DNA of 64,000 bases from Branchiostoma lanceolatum (GCF_035083965.1 NC_089731.1:8407501-8471500), one strand, 5' to 3'; positions 22,533-45,788 are shown, numbered from the stretch's first letter. The notes: a model not told the origin generated them from the letters alone. Made by a program: numbers and translations.

Positions 22533-25500
22533 TTATGTTATTCCCTATTAGTTATTTTGCATGTTTTAGGTAGTGAAGGATTGTCCAATACTTTTTGGAG
22601 GGCCTTGGAATGTTTGAAATAGGACATCAGACCTTCAAAAACTTTGAAATTGTGGACAGAGGAAGACTTCCTACACATGATAAACTACAAATTTACCACA
22701 TGAATTGTGAAAATGTTCCAAACCATCAAACAACAACAAAAAACAGCAACCGATTTTCTTCACACTGATTATTTCTTTTTTCACCTTCTCCCTGCAAAAT
22801 CATGCTGAACAAGACACAACTTTGATGGCATGATGAACATTATAACATGGAAGAGGTTAAACCACACACACACACACACTCATTATTGTCCAGGATCTTT
22901 TCAAATAATGGTTTATTCTTGTGTCAGAAATGATTTATTCTAAATGACTTCAATCCAAGACAAAAAGATACCTAGCAAACTTCAAGCCACAAATTCTGTG
23001 CCCACTTTGTGATAATGATGTGTGGTGAAGGTACAATTAACTGTGACAATCTTTAAGACAAATGACGATGGGAAAGAGATCAGTCTGACATGATTGTAAG
23101 TTAGAGAAACCAATTTGTACTTGTGCACTGTTGCTTTCCATGGACAGTGAGCCACATAAGAGAGTAAGGGCAGCTTAGATATGGACAGATGTGTGTAGTT
23201 TCACAAAAAAAGTCCACAACATATTGTTATATTCTCTACAAAAACTGCTCAAAGCTGCCTCTTTACTGTACTTAAATGTTTTGGTGATGCATAATTGATG
23301 TCATATTAACCTCAACTACTGTGCTATTTGAACAACTAGTCTGGCCAAATTGTATGATGATGATGATGCGATGGCAGTTAGTTCAGTCTAGAGTACAGTT
23401 GAATCGAGTGAGAAACACAGAAGGCAGGTGTATAAAAACGTGCTTGTTGTCACTAGTAAAATCTTAAATTTCAAAGCAACTCAAAACTGTGCCAAAATTT
23501 AGTTCAATGCCAAAAGTGGAGATAGTAGACTTTCTTTTCTGTACCTGCATTTTTCTTACAATATATATGATGAAAAAAATCATTCACGATTAGAGAGAAC
23601 ATGTTTGATTTGGGTAGATATGAGACCTCAATTTGAATAGGTAAAGTCTTGGAAAGTTGTGGCCTGACTTGCTTGAAAATGGCCCCAATAACTTTTGATA
23701 GATTTCCTAGCTACAACACAAGAGAACCACCACAATGATTTTGTGTAGATCTCTTTGACCCCTTCCAATTTCGAATAATCACTATGCGTACAAATGACTT
23801 GGTATCTTCTGGTATGAGAAAACATTAACTGATAACAATTCACAAAAAACTCTGAATCAAGAGAATAGCGTTAACCCAGAATGAGAAAATATGTCGCAAA
23901 ATCTACAAAATTTGGGGAACCAGCCTATGTTTGCTGTATAGTAGTACTTGTGGTTGTACAGATACCAATTTTTTTAGAGCAATGTAAAAGCATCCGAGAG
24001 AATGTAAATAGAATTCTAGGCCATTTCTTCTCCCTTATTCCCGAAGCATTGCCCTTCAACACCTCTCACCATTACCTACTTACCATTCCTCACGTGTCCA
24101 CAAGTTTCCATCCCACAAGTGAAATGGGTTGCAGATGGAGTGACTACGTGGCCCCACAGAGGATTAGACTAAAGCCATCCTAAAATGGAGGTTGGCTCCA
24201 ACCGTTGCGTCAACCTTTCTGCAGGTCTACAAATGAGCTTGCCAATGACTCCTAGGTCACACCACACTTGTATCTTGATGTAAAGTTTCCCGTCTTTTAT
24301 CAGGCCTCGCTTGGTTTGAGCCTTACTCCTAATGTGAGTAATGTAATCTTGCAACTAATCAGTCACTAAAAACCTTTTTGCAGATAACATCCAAGTCATA
24401 CTAATGATAAGCTTTTACCATCTACGTGATCAACTTTCAAACAAATACTGTTCATCACAGAATTTCAACGTGGGCCAATACGCACTTAATTTTGTCTGTT
24501 CAATGGAAATTGCTTTCAGCAAACTAGCACCTTTGTACATTGATCACCCCAGCCATCTTGAAGCAGTCTTTCTCCGTACATTTGATGAAAAAAGATAGGG
24601 TTCGATGGAGGTATTTGCAGAGTTTTGTGCCTGAAGCAGAGGTAGTTATCTACCTAGGCCTTTGGGCATACTGCGTAATAGCCTCCAGAATGGTAGAGGT
24701 TACCTCACGGTTAAAGTGCACTGGACTGTTTAAAGAATAATGTGTTGCAGGCAAGGTTTGAGTTTTCTGGTCACATTCAAAGTGTTTCTCTGAACATCCA
24801 AAGGTTAAAGAGCAGCTAAATACTGCCGCTGTTAACGTTTGATTATGGGCCAGATTAAATATATGGGCCAGACAGTTTCTGATAGGCACTTACCTCATTA
24901 ATATGATTAAAACCACCATTTGGCCAGACCCTTAATTGCCAGTCTGGGCATTTGGGTGGAGATGTGCAGAAACACGAAAAACCTTTACCCATGTCCTTGA
25001 CTGCTCGATGTCAACAGACTGCATGATTGCTAATTTCTTTAGGAAAAGGGCACCAAAAGAAATGATAAAATGGTTGGCTGTAAATCACAAATAAACATGT
25101 TCTTCCAGGGCTTTCAAAAACATGATTTGTGCAGGAAGGCCAAATCCAAGTGCTGTATCAAAGAGAAGGAATGACTGACGGGTCAAGGTCCCACTGGGTC
25201 CTACGTGTCTATTTTAGAAAAGTCTGACAGATATTAAGGTAATGGCTACAGGGGCCCATGTGCAGCAGTACCAGGCTTCACGCTGCCTAAACACGAACAC
25301 AAAAATCAATATCACACCGTCTAATGAAAGAATCTATTTGCAACAATAGTCGTCAAATGGCCCGGGCTTGTGTATTCCAAATGAATGTTATCCCCATAGC
25401 TGTTCTGGTAAAGCTACTGAACCAGGTTTGAAGATTTAGGTTTGGCGTTAATTCCTCGAAGCACAACGGTATAAACATTGGTGATAATCAGATTAAAAAC

Positions 25501-28500
25501 TGTTAGTCTTCTTAGCGAGTCAGCTAATCAATGTAACAATTTTGTTTTGCAATTGCAGGGGTGGACTGTAGCGTAGTGCACAGGTCTTTAGTTTTCTCTC
25601 CAGAGGCCCTAGAGGTAAATTTCAAAAGCGCCGCAAATATGAAATGTCAACAGTTTTTGTATGCAATATTGAACGCGGTGCAATATTTTCCATCGCGTAA
25701 AAATGGGAGCTTGGGTTGGGCCATTTTGTAATGGTGCAAACTTCAAAATATTTCTGATGCAGGTTCACCAGAGGGAGTGTCCTTAATCGAGTCCAGAATG
25801 GTCGGGGAGGAACTTTAAGTCCCTTATTAAGTCAAGCAAGTCGCAAGGGCTGACCTGAATATTGGTGTCCTGTTCATCTTAGTCTGATTAGATTGGGTCA
25901 GTTCAGCCCCGCGCCTCATCAAGTCAAACCCTGGTCTTCATCACTTATTCAAACTTGCTCATCGAAAATGGTCATCACTTGCCTATTATTATTACATGCC
26001 AAGTTGCCAACACAACTAGTCATTGTAGAAAGAGTTCTCTGGCTATTACTGATTGTTCTAACATAGGGATTTCTGCAAATGGCTCAGAAGCATTTTATTG
26101 CAAAATCGAAAATATCAGCTGTTCTTTATTCAGTGCAATTCCACCTAGTTTTAAAGATATTGTGGGTGAAAAGTACTTTGAAAAACATTACATTTCTAAA
26201 GTGTGATTAATTTGATTATGATATCATCATTCCTGTCACAAATGAAATGTTTTGAATATAATCCTATGAATCTAAGTGTCGAATCTTCACCATGAAAGTG
26301 GCGGGTGGGAAAATTTCATTACAGCACGGAATGCACACTCATTTACGACGATTCCAAATTGCGTTTTAAACCATTTCCATCTAAAAGTGTCCTATCAATT
26401 GTGTTAGCACGCCGTTGTAAGTGCGGGGTGCACACAACTGCCTGAAAATGCCACGTCTCCTGTAGCCCAGCCGATATGAAATATGTTTAATGTTACTCCG
26501 TCCCTAAATCCAGGTCAACCCGTCAGCGCTGCAAAGGTCTGATACAGTTAAGTGACACGAGCACGGCAGCAGCCTTGGACGTTATCAATTCCCCGTGCAA
26601 ACCGCCTCCGACATATTTATTAGCGGAGTATCCTTGATTTGGAAGGGTTGTATGAAAAGGACGACGTCTTTAAGATTGAGAGCGTATTTCTGCGTCATTG
26701 GCTAAACGGCAGGTGGAATAGGCATGGTGGGCACATAGGAGCAGGGTATTGATCATGGACCTGGTTGTTAATGCGAGGCTGCGAATCAACCCTGCTGACT
26801 GCGCATCACTTTCAGGATTTCCCAAGACACAAAGAATTGTGCTTATTGCTACATTTACCTGCCCGGGCATTCCCTGGCAGACAACTTGGTGATGAGACAT
26901 TTCTGGTCCGAGGAAGGAAAATGAAAAATAGCCTGCCACTGGCAAAAAAAATCTGTTAAAAGAGACTGAGCAATAGAAAATTAATGACGTTGTATCGGAA
27001 CTGTCTTCTACATTTTGCTTGATTGGACACGTATAATACATCATGCTGACCTCTCAGATCACCTAAAAAAGGAGAAATGTAACCTGTTCAATCATCTCGG
27101 GTCACCTGACTAACGTAGTCTGTACCCACTGCATACCCTGTTAAAGTTCATTGTCAAACACAAGTCAAACAGGTGACACTAAAATTCCGGACTTACAGTC
27201 TAATTCTGGAGAACACTTTCATTTTTTTCTTAGTCGATTGACCAAATGAATTAATGTCTACAAGTATGACGCAACAAAATGTTATTAATATCTAGTTAAC
27301 AATTACATTGTTCAGATGTCTCCTGGGACAGTTCTGCAGAACTCTCCAGAATTTTGGAGATTTTTGCAGAATTCTGGAGAATGCCAGCCAGAATTCTGGA
27401 AACCTCAGATAGAATTTGGGCAAACTGTTTATCATATTAGAATAAGAGATGTTTCCCTTTTACTCTGTTTTAGTTTTGTAACAAGATGTACCAACATCAG
27501 TATCAGATAAATGCTATTGTCTTCCCAAAAAGAAGGTTTGTGGAATTAGACTGTCAGTCAGGAATTACGGTGCACGCTTTTGTGACCATCATTTCAAGAC
27601 ATAATAAAATCAGTAACGTATGAACTCAATTTGAAAGCTCATATATATAAATATATTTTGTCAATCTAGTGACAACCACTTATCATTTCAAAATGATACC
27701 ATGATTTTCCCTCAATCTATTTGGAAATATGTAAAATTATCAGTGAAAATGCTTATGGTGAGTGGAGTCATTGAGAAATTGTTTAGAGAAGTTACTCATA
27801 CTGTATTGAGGCCTCGATTACCCAACGTTTTCTTGATCCAAAAGTTTTAAGAATATCACAAGTGAAGTATCCCAGGCTTCGGTTCCAGTCCAAGTAACTA
27901 ATTTTGTGATGTGAGGAAAAATATCTAACCCCAGAACTGAGTATATTGAGAAATTCTCAATGATAGCAGCCATGTTGCATACATGTATAAAGAGAGGGTC
28001 TCTTTCTGTATCATGTTGGAAATGTAGACGACCCCACACAAGTGTGTTCAGTTTGTAACTTCAAAGTTTTACCTTCTCTCCAGGCAGCTCAAAATGTAGA
28101 TACTGTGATGATGACTTTTCCTTGCATGTCTTGCACAAGCTCCCCAGTCCCCAACAACAGAAAAACTCAACTTTAATCCCATCTCTCCTAGTACTGTAAA
28201 TTGAGTTTCCAACAAAAAAAGAACAAAGATATTGTCTATCAAGAATTGAAATTGGCTAAACAAATTCATTCCATTGCTAATCCCCAAAACCTTAACAGCT
28301 ACATTTGACTATGACAAGTTACTATCATTTAAGATCCAAGAACTAAATGAGACTTTGCACAAACATCGAGTTTCTGTCAATGAAGTCTATGCTTAGCAAC
28401 CCTGCTGACACGCGGCATGTCACGAATTGTAAAAGTCACATTATTTGCTATAAATCTCCCAAACTTCATGTCATAGTGCTTGACGTAGTGATGAATATTT

Positions 28501-31500
28501 CATGGGGTCATTAAATTCCATGGCACAAAAGTAGATATTGAGTGATAAAATACCATGACGGTGGTAAAGTTTATAAACCTGTTGCGGAGTTGGTCAGAGA
28601 TTGGCCTTTGTTTCCTTTGTAAGATAGCTAAAGTATGGAGATGTGGTTCCTTCCTTATAAGGTTAAAGAAATGATAGCTGTTATTCCGCATGAGGTGAGC
28701 TCCGATTCTCTACAACGTCTGATCAGCACTTCTGTACTTCCAAAGTAAAGTAGTAGGACAATGCTATGTATGATGTTCCAAACTCTTGTGCATGTCGTCT
28801 TCTGTACTTAAAACTGAGAAAAATATGTAAAAAAAAAAGAGAAAAAAAATCAACTAAAACTGGTGCTCTTAGCAAGATAGTAACTCCCTTCCTATGAAAA
28901 TTTTATAACTAGTGTAAGCTTGATAAGAAAACTTGTTGTCTTTCGCACTTCCCACCATCATGTGCTGCTTGCTTTTATACACCATTTACTTATGATAATT
29001 TCATGTCCTTTGGCATATGTATGTATTAGCTGTAAGTTGTAGAAACTTCTGCACAATTTGTATCTGCACTTCAGAAAGAAACTTTTGATACAGTCTTCAC
29101 ACTTTTACTGCATTTTACATGTAGCATCTAAATCTGTAATGCTCACTAGCACAGACATTAAGATATGTTGACGATTTTTACATGTAGAGGAACGTAGTTT
29201 GGGAAAATATCATTTTCTATGATACCTGTTTGGAGGGGCATGCCATTGTTAAGATATAATGCATAGTACATAAAGTGCAGGTTTTGATACACAGTATACA
29301 TACTGTAATCATGTGTATCTAAACATGCAACTGCAGTAAATGCAAGTTCTTCACCAACAAAATAATGATATAGCAAACATATGTAATTGTGTTACAGTTA
29401 TTGTAGATCTCCAAAGACAGATTTTGTGTCAGAATACTATTGATCTGAGGGATGGTCCAAGGTTATTGCATTAGGTGGCCATTGGTTGGGTATCTCAATT
29501 TATTGCATAATATTATCATGTCATATGCATCAGTTGAAAATCCCTGTCTGCCACAAACAGCATGCAAAAATATGCATAACAACTAAAGATGAAACATCAG
29601 GAAGATTTCTGAGGAGACCCAATCAGATACCCCATTCTCTTCGGTCTTCTATACATTCTCCAATAATCCTGCAAAATAATCAATCCTTAGACAATTAAGG
29701 CTTCTGTTCAAAAGTAACATTTTTCTTAATCATCTCAAAATATATTTTCTGATTGGTTAGAACAGTACAATGCTGCCATTTTCAATTCCATTTCCATTAA
29801 CAGCCAATCAAAAAGCAAGACATGATTTTATCAAATGATGCCTACCTAACCTTGAATCATTTAGTAAGGAGAACAAAATGAGTACATGTGCACTGAAAGT
29901 TGGACAGCCAAGAACGAAGATCTACACATCAGAAGTCCCATAATCCTCCAGGTGACAAGGTGCTATCTTAATTCCATGAAAGAACATACTGAACATCTTA
30001 CAAGTCACAGTCAATGTACTGCACTGGCATGCCCCTCAGTCCACAGACCTACATGTATTGTGCATTGCGTATTCCAGAGTGGGATATGGCCAAACCAATT
30101 CAACTTCTTGGTACTCAGATAAAAAAAGAACTTGAAAATCAACATCAAAACAGAGTCTGAGGGGATAGACTGTACTTAATATCTTATGTACACACAGACT
30201 AAACCCCCAACCCTCTGTTTTCAAGTTATTTTTTACCCTAAGATTTCCAACAACCAAGAAGATGAATTGGTGTTGCCAAAGCTTGTTGAGATATTGGAAG
30301 CCCTGTTGATCATTCTGTCTACTGCTACTAGACAAGATCAGTCTATTGAGGTTGCCATGGTAATGTCTGTCATGGCTGCATCTACTCAGAACTAGAGTCA
30401 GAGAACAAAATTTACCTTCACCACTCTATGGGTGCTTCAGTGTACCAAATTTATACCGGTACACTGGTAAATTTGAATGTTGAGGGTTAATAAGTGTTCT
30501 CGCAAAAAAATCACTTCACCTACTGTATATAGCTAAGCTATCTGAAAGAGAAAAACTTTGAGGTCGCATTTACATTGTGCGAGTCAAACGCTATTCTGAG
30601 AAGGAATTCAGCATGTTCAGCAGTAGCAGATAGAATGGTTTGAAGCCTAACGAATATCTCTCGTTAAGTCTGTCACTCACTGGGCCTTTTGGTTAATATC
30701 CATTTTAGCTCACATGCTGGTATGGTACCCAAGCTGTCCAAACTTTTGCCCCTGTGCAGTAAGTGATTGTCAGATACTTGTAAGGCTATACCAACACAAT
30801 TGACTGGCTCTCAGATTTATTTCCCTCAACTTTATTCCAGAATCTTTAACTAAGGGAAGAATTCCAAACTCTCACACGAAGAAGAGTGTCAAGCATTCAT
30901 CGCATGATTTTGTTATTACATGTATTATTTGTTAGCGGTCTAAGATTCTAGTCTGTTTTGGTTCCTAGTGTGTTCTATATACTTTACTTTCAACAGCTAA
31001 AGAATTTGAGATCCAAGAAAGTCTGTTGGTATGGCTCGAAACTCATTATGTGTCTGAAGAAAACATTTCTTATGTAGGAAGCCATGTATACTTGCTCCTT
31101 GTACTTAAACACTGAGAAATGGCATAAGACACGACTGAGACAGTAGTCTTTAATGAAACAGCATGTTTCACATTGAAATATAAGTTGACGAAGATCAAAA
31201 GACAGTAACAAATTCCTATCTATGACAGGATGAAGCCATTCCAAATGAAGCAGATTCTAGTCTAGAAAAATCAGAAGGACTTGGGAACATGATGTACTCT
31301 GCACTTGTTGTAGTATATGTGTGCTGGGTTTCCTTTGTTAAAATTTTTGCAGACAAACAAAGACAGCACTTCAATAGGTACAGGAAGCACAAAATAATAA
31401 TAGCACTTTCAGGTGCACAAAGTACTGTGCCAAAAGCAGAAGTCTTCCCTGAAAACTTTCCCATTACATCAGATGGCGCAGACATAATTACTGTAATGTA

Positions 31501-34500
31501 TGACTCAGTTGTCGGTGCTCAGGTGTTTGGTGGGACTTTTGCAGGTTTTCACCTCTTAGGTTCATGTCTGCTATTGATCCCCCGCTACACTGGGGGCAAC
31601 GATCTTCCTGACCTTGACCCCCCCTCGATGGATCCCGCTCCAACCTATGATGGACGCGGGAAACGCCGTGCATGCAGAATTAGCGAGAAAGGTACGGGCC
31701 CTTCTGCCGGGCCGGGGCTGCGCCGTGGTGGGGGTTTTCCTCGGGGATCCCAAACTATCGCCTTCTTGTCGGCGTGCTCGAGGCCTCATGCTTTAATTAT
31801 GAAGTGGAGGCTTGCAGAATACAAAGTGGTTCCACGGCCCAGCAAATCACGGCGGAAACCTTCCGTCTTTATAAACCTGAGTCGTGAGCACTTGCAAAGG
31901 TGCCAGGATTTCCCCACACACCGTCGCACAGTAATCTTTCTACCAGAACGTCACTGAAATATGCTATTCTGAACTGGAACTGAAAGGGAGAAATCACCAC
32001 ACATCTAGAGGTGGTGTAAATAGCAGCAAACAAATGTATTGAGTCTTATCAAATTTAAGAAATCGGCACAACATGACGTTAAGCAGTGCAGTATAAATAG
32101 ACGCTGTAATAATTCACCTTACCCCACCCCACAATTCCTACTGCATGGTCCAACCCAAAATAAAATTTACGACAGACTCACAATCAAAACTGGCAGAAAA
32201 TTAATAGATTCCAGAGGATACTGTTAATCTGCAATTTTACACCATCTATGAATTTTCCCTTATACCAATTTAGAATGCTATATTTTAATTACCTAAGAGT
32301 GTATTTGGCTACAAATCATCATTTGAGTTTAAGCTGCCATTTGCTTCTTACATTTTTATCTCCATTTTGAAAAGAGCAAATTATATGGTGAAATGTCTGA
32401 CCGGGATAATATATTGCTAATATGTATTTCAAATCGCATGGTGGCAACTATTACTTTATGTGTCAAAATGTAAGGATTTACAGTATTGACATTACTGGAA
32501 AACAAGACTAAAATTGGGACATAAGATTGTAGAGAAATGGTGTTCCTGTATTACAGTAGTAAATTTATCAGTTTTTGGACTTTCATTTTTTTGTTGAGAA
32601 AATTAAGGAATACGGTGTAGTGATCAGGTCATTGACTCACTTCAGAAGCAAATTAATTATCAAATTCATGAGTTTGTTTAAAACCTTTCAATCTCTCTCT
32701 CAATTCAAGCCGCAAGGAAAGACCAATTTGAAGACCGAAGAATCATATGTAGTTCCATGCCAAGTTTCCTAAATATTCGGATCATCCTTGATTGTGTTGT
32801 TGTCCATGCACCTGGTCTATCAAATATTCTCAATCCAGATAGTCAATTTTAGACTGACTTGTTCTTTGATATGTCAATCTCATCAAAAATCAAGACCTGC
32901 TTACCAACAAATAGCCCTTTTGCTTTGATTCTGGCAAGAATATTATTATAATAATGTCCTTGATTCTGGCTAAATTGCTCTAATATCACACAATACTGGG
33001 GAAAATTGAAGTCTCCAAACTAGGTAACGTTAGATCTCAGTCAGAACATTTTTTCAACAAACTTCCATTGTGCATTGATTAAAACTATGTTCAAACAGTA
33101 CTGTTAGTACTAGTTATAGCTGTTATGGTACTAGTTTTGGTACATCATGACAACATGACCATTTGTCCATGTTCAGGTACAACAGAGCAAGTTACAGCGA
33201 TGAAGTGGAAAAACTGCTGACATTGTGTGCCAATCTTAAATATGAAAAAGTGCAATAATAAACAAACTACAAATCCAGCTCTGTCCTGGGTCTGTTCTCT
33301 GAGTTTTTCTGATGTATACCTGTAAATTGTATTTCCCCCAATCTCTTTTTGTACTGTTGGTATGACTTGCACCACCTTATTAAAATGAAATCCTACATTG
33401 CCAAATTAAAACCTGGCTATAATATACGGATTAGGGATGAGGTTCCATTTCATTTCATATTATATTTTTATTACCGGTAGTTGATGTCAAGTATCTTAGT
33501 GTTCAGAAAGAAAATACTCAGGCGTAAAAAAATGTTGTGTTTCCAGTCACATGACCGACCCGAGCAAAGACCTACCAACCCTAGTCTTTTTTGGGGACTT
33601 ATCTAACAACTTTGAATTCCTGTATTTCAAACTCTAACAGATTAAGGCTTTGAGCAGTTGATATTGGAATGTGTACAAGACAATGTACTTCTTTGTCCAG
33701 TTTATCAGTATACTAAATCTTGTAAAAATAAAGTTGCGATATCGTGAGTGTGCTTGTGTGTCTTGCTCAAAATCCTATTCGCCAACCCCCCACTCCTTCG
33801 GGACGTCAATATCGCCATTTCAGATAGTCGTATATTTTGGGGAGTTGTATAATTTGCGCTGACAAATGGGCTATATTAAGCTATGCGGAATCTACTGTAC
33901 TACAATTATCTGTATAATTACAAATCATATGATGCATTCCAGTTTAACTGTTAAACTGAATTTGTTGGATCACTTTGATCTAAATCTAAAGAAAAGAAAA
34001 GAGCATCCCTATCAACTGACCCTAATTTTTTCACAACTGTAACCGGAAACACTACATTTATTTCCTAGGCCTAACTAGACACTCTTAATTTTTGTATTGA
34101 CATCTTGCGCACCTTCCAACAGACTTCTTAATAGACCTGCCTTCCAGCCTGATGTGAGGGCGCTCGTCGTCGAGGCATCCCTCCACGCTAACTTAACGAT
34201 TGTTGATTGGTTGCGGTACTGCCAAGTGAGCATGGAGTGACGCCCAATAACCGGCATCTACCTGATTAAGCCCTGCCATTTCAGCTATGCTTCCAAATCA
34301 AGACTTGCATGTTTCAGTTACGACGAGCGAAGAAATCTGTGTCACTTGGCACTGTACCGAAAAAGTTACCATACCGAACGACTCAGTGAAAATAAACTTT
34401 ATGGGTCTCTGCACCAGTCTTTAGTGCGACAGCATTTAGATAATACTGTCAGCTCATTTGAGTTTGTAGCATGTACGACCACATGTGACTGCTACATCCC

Positions 34501-34546
34501 TTATTAATTAGGACATTGACACCAATAATATTAGCCCATACACATT
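22533..34546. other. Gene-poor interval
   Basis: Twelve kilobases without a recognised coding exon, tRNA or complete transposon. Minor items are a (CA)n run at about 22862-22880, palindromic CCAGAATTCTGG-type repeats at 27314-27410, a diverged repeat end at about 30089-30120 resembling the 16.2 kb one, and a GC-rich patch at 31530-31960 (both described separately where notable). Confidence 0.4.
31530..31960. other. GC-rich patch of unknown nature
   Basis: The patch is strongly CpG- and G+C-enriched compared with its neighbourhood, and open in more than one frame (a 222-codon plus frame ends at 31957; another plus frame has MMDAGNAVHAELARK followed by a potential donor, AAAG|GTACGG). A TATAAA lies near 31870. 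It may be a promoter with first exon, or a fragment of an unrecognised element. No domain is recognised in any frame. Confidence 0.3.
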
Positions 34547-34552
34547 TTTATT
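34547..34552 (-). terminator. Polyadenylation signal AATAAA (PSMC2)
   Basis: TTTATT on the plus strand, AATAAA on the minus strand, about 260 bases downstream of the PSMC2 stop codon. Confidence 0.5.
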
Positions 34553-34809
34553 GTATTCTTACCTCAGTTTCTTTTTTCCATACTTCAACTTTTTCAACTA
34601 CCCCCTTCTTTGCCCCCGATGGGGTTATTTGGGGGTATCACTGATGTAGATGTAGACATACTTAATTCAAAACGTGGACTTCTGTAACCTTGTCAAATCA
34701 CTCACTTCTGACATCGTTGTCAGTCAAGTGAAGGCTTACATAGGTGTTGAGTGCTACAAAGTGGCAGTATTAAATCCTTTAATGACGGTAGTTGCTAACG
34801 TTGTGATAT

Positions 34810-43373
<8,564 letters not shown>

Positions 43374-43480
43374 CCTCAATGTGTGTAGGAAAGAAAGATT
43401 AGCGTGGAAGGTCTTCTTTCCGTGATTTTCAAAACAAGTTCTGCGTTTCCAAGATGGCTGCTTTACCCACAATGCATCAC
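43374..43480 (-). promoter_or_regulatory. PSMC2 promoter region
   Basis: Directly upstream of the PSMC2 start codon. It contains a YY1-type motif AAGATGGCTGC (43451-43461) and next to it ACCCACAATGCA (43465-43476), which is near the ZNF143/THAP11-type CCCAgAATGCA element. No TATA box is visible. These motifs are typical of housekeeping promoters; binding is inferred only. Confidence 0.45.
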
Positions 43481-43903
43481 GTTTTAATTTTTGTTGCAGT
43501 GCAAATCCTGGGTATTCCGCAAGAGGCGCTTCTGAACCGCACAAGAATATACATCGCTATATGTTGTACTCGAAGTTACGTCCTCTGCCACACTCTTTAT
43601 AATTATAGGCTGTCAGATTTGATAAGTCTCTTGAATCAGATAGATTTTGGCTAATCTATTTTTCGCTAAGTGGATAAGCATTTGATTAAAAGTTGTGACA
43701 AGATCTAGAGTAAATATCAATTCTCACAATTCTTCCGGGACGGTACCCTAAGACAGCCACATTAAAACGGTTATTTATATCTTGGCCTTCTCAAGAATGT
43801 ATTGAACTTTTGGATATCTGAAGTGTGCATAACCTCGGGTTTACTGATGCTGCATTAGTAGATCTCTTTAATGTAGTGAACAGAGAATTTATCAGAGTTG
43901 AGT

Positions 43904-45760
43904 GTTAGGGCCACAAGCCCACGACTGACATCAGCGTTCTCATTAATTTTCGCCTGATTTTGAAAAAAAAAAAAATTCTGTATAAAGAAAAAGAAAAATT
44001 TGTCCCCCCACAGAGATGGTCAACATGATGAGAGAATACCAAAATGTCGTGTTGCAGCCTTGGTTATACTTGTAGAGTTGACACTAGTGAGGTAGCCATG
44101 GCCGTAGTTGAAGAAGTGAGGGATTGCGGAAAAAGCTGGCCCTGTCTACCTGGCCTGTCTACCCTGGCTGTCTACCTTTTTTGTGCCCCAAGGGTATGCA
44201 TGGGGGTTTGGGCTTTAATGGCATTTCCTTGAGGAAAAACTGGGTCAATGTGATTCCAGATGTGTGTGAGCTGGATGGAAGACAATGCCTATTGGGTTGG
44301 GGCGGGGGTGTGGGTGAAGCTGGTAAAGAAATTCCACCAAGACTGGAAAAAAAGTTCCAAGTACATGTATACAATAAAATGTTCCTGAAATGTTAAACAA
44401 AATTGAAGTAGAAAGTAATACAGGGAAGCAAATGAAACTGGTAGGATGAGCCAGACAACAATACATGTAGGACCTTTGTTTGTCCATAAAACCTCCTTGG
44501 TTTGTCACAACAGCTAAATTCACAACAGATGTCTGACACTCCTGGGGGTTTATTACTGTAGCTCAGAAACTACGAAATCTTTAGCAGCTGCTGCTCCCGC
44601 AAACCATCCTATCAGGTTTCTTTGTTTATCCTGTACCCCATCACACCTCTTCTATCTAGTGTAACAATCCTAGTACATTTTATTGTACACTTAGATGTTT
44701 GTTTATCAATAATAGATTTTCTTCCAGTGTTGGTGGAGTTGCTCATAACTGTCCCTATCCTCCAACAGTATGATCCAGCCCACCCACAGCTGGGATTGCC
44801 ACTGACCCAGGTTTTCCTCAAGAAAATTCGAACAGATGCAAAACCCCCATGCATGCCCTTGGGGTCCAAAAAGGGTAGATAGCCAGGGTAGACAGGCCAG
44901 GTAGACAGGGCCAGCTTTTTCCGCAAACCCGAAGAAGTGAAACTAGTTTGATACATGTAAGTTAGTTGTAAAAGTGGCACCGATGTGGTACATTTTGTAG
45001 CCATTAGTGTAGTTTTTTTATTATTATCTATACTAAATAGTTGCTATTATTGCTATCATAGTTGCTAAGTGATAGAGTCTACCACACTAGTGCCACTTTA
45101 TGAACTTCTTGAATACATGAATAAACTTTATAACTTTTTATAGCAAGTTCATGCCCGAAGGCTACTTGCAGACAAACAAGTACTAGTACATGGATAGTAC
45201 ACGGGAATCGACATAGTTATCTAGTCTACTGTGAAAGTTCTATGTTAACTAAGGTTGACTATGGTTGGGTTTGACTTCTTTTTTGAACGCAGTGGAAATG
45301 AAGAGACCCACGTTTTGTATCGTACGTGGGTTGGTTGATTTTAGTAGTAAGATTGATTTTTGTAAGTTAGTCAAATGGTGAAAGCTAGGGGAATTAACGG
45401 AAGCTGTTTAATATAATTCGTTTCTTTGACGTCATATAGAGGACATTGGCAAATAAATTGTATACTAGTATCATTTTCTACTAGTATACTGCGTTCATTG
45501 TACAAAACTTACACATTCTCTCGTAAGCAGGCAGCTTTTTATACATGTATTTACCCTTTTCTATTTCTAGTGGATGTGCGCTTATTGTTGGCAGTGATAC
45601 AATATTTTGTCGCTTCAATTCGTGTTACAACGTTTATGATGTCTTCTAAAAATCGAGCCATCTTGCTTCTTTTACCCATCTTGTTTTTATTTTGCCCTCT
45701 TGCATTAAATTTGGAGTCTGCAGGGATGTCATCCATAAAATTTACTTGCTGTGGCCTAGA
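43904..45760. mobile_element. Large foldback repeat between PSMC2 and the helicase gene
   Basis: Two inverted arms of roughly 230-250 bases (about 44126-44370 and 44700-44924) share blocks such as GCGGAAAAAGCTGGCCCTG and its reverse complement, with clear divergence. Outside them, sequence near 43940-44120 and 45690-45760 resembles the ends of the 3883-4268 MITE, including TTACTTGCTGTGGCC at the right edge. The whole may be one large non-autonomous element or nested copies; no transposase frame is seen and the left border is approximate. Confidence 0.45.
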
Positions 45761-45788
45761 GTTAAAATTTTGAGAGTCTTTTCACATT

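Noticed and set aside
31289..31957. 222-codon plus frame taken as a gene
   Set aside because: Half lies in AT-rich and half in GC-rich DNA, low-complexity residues dominate, and other frames are open as well. Kept only as a GC-rich patch.
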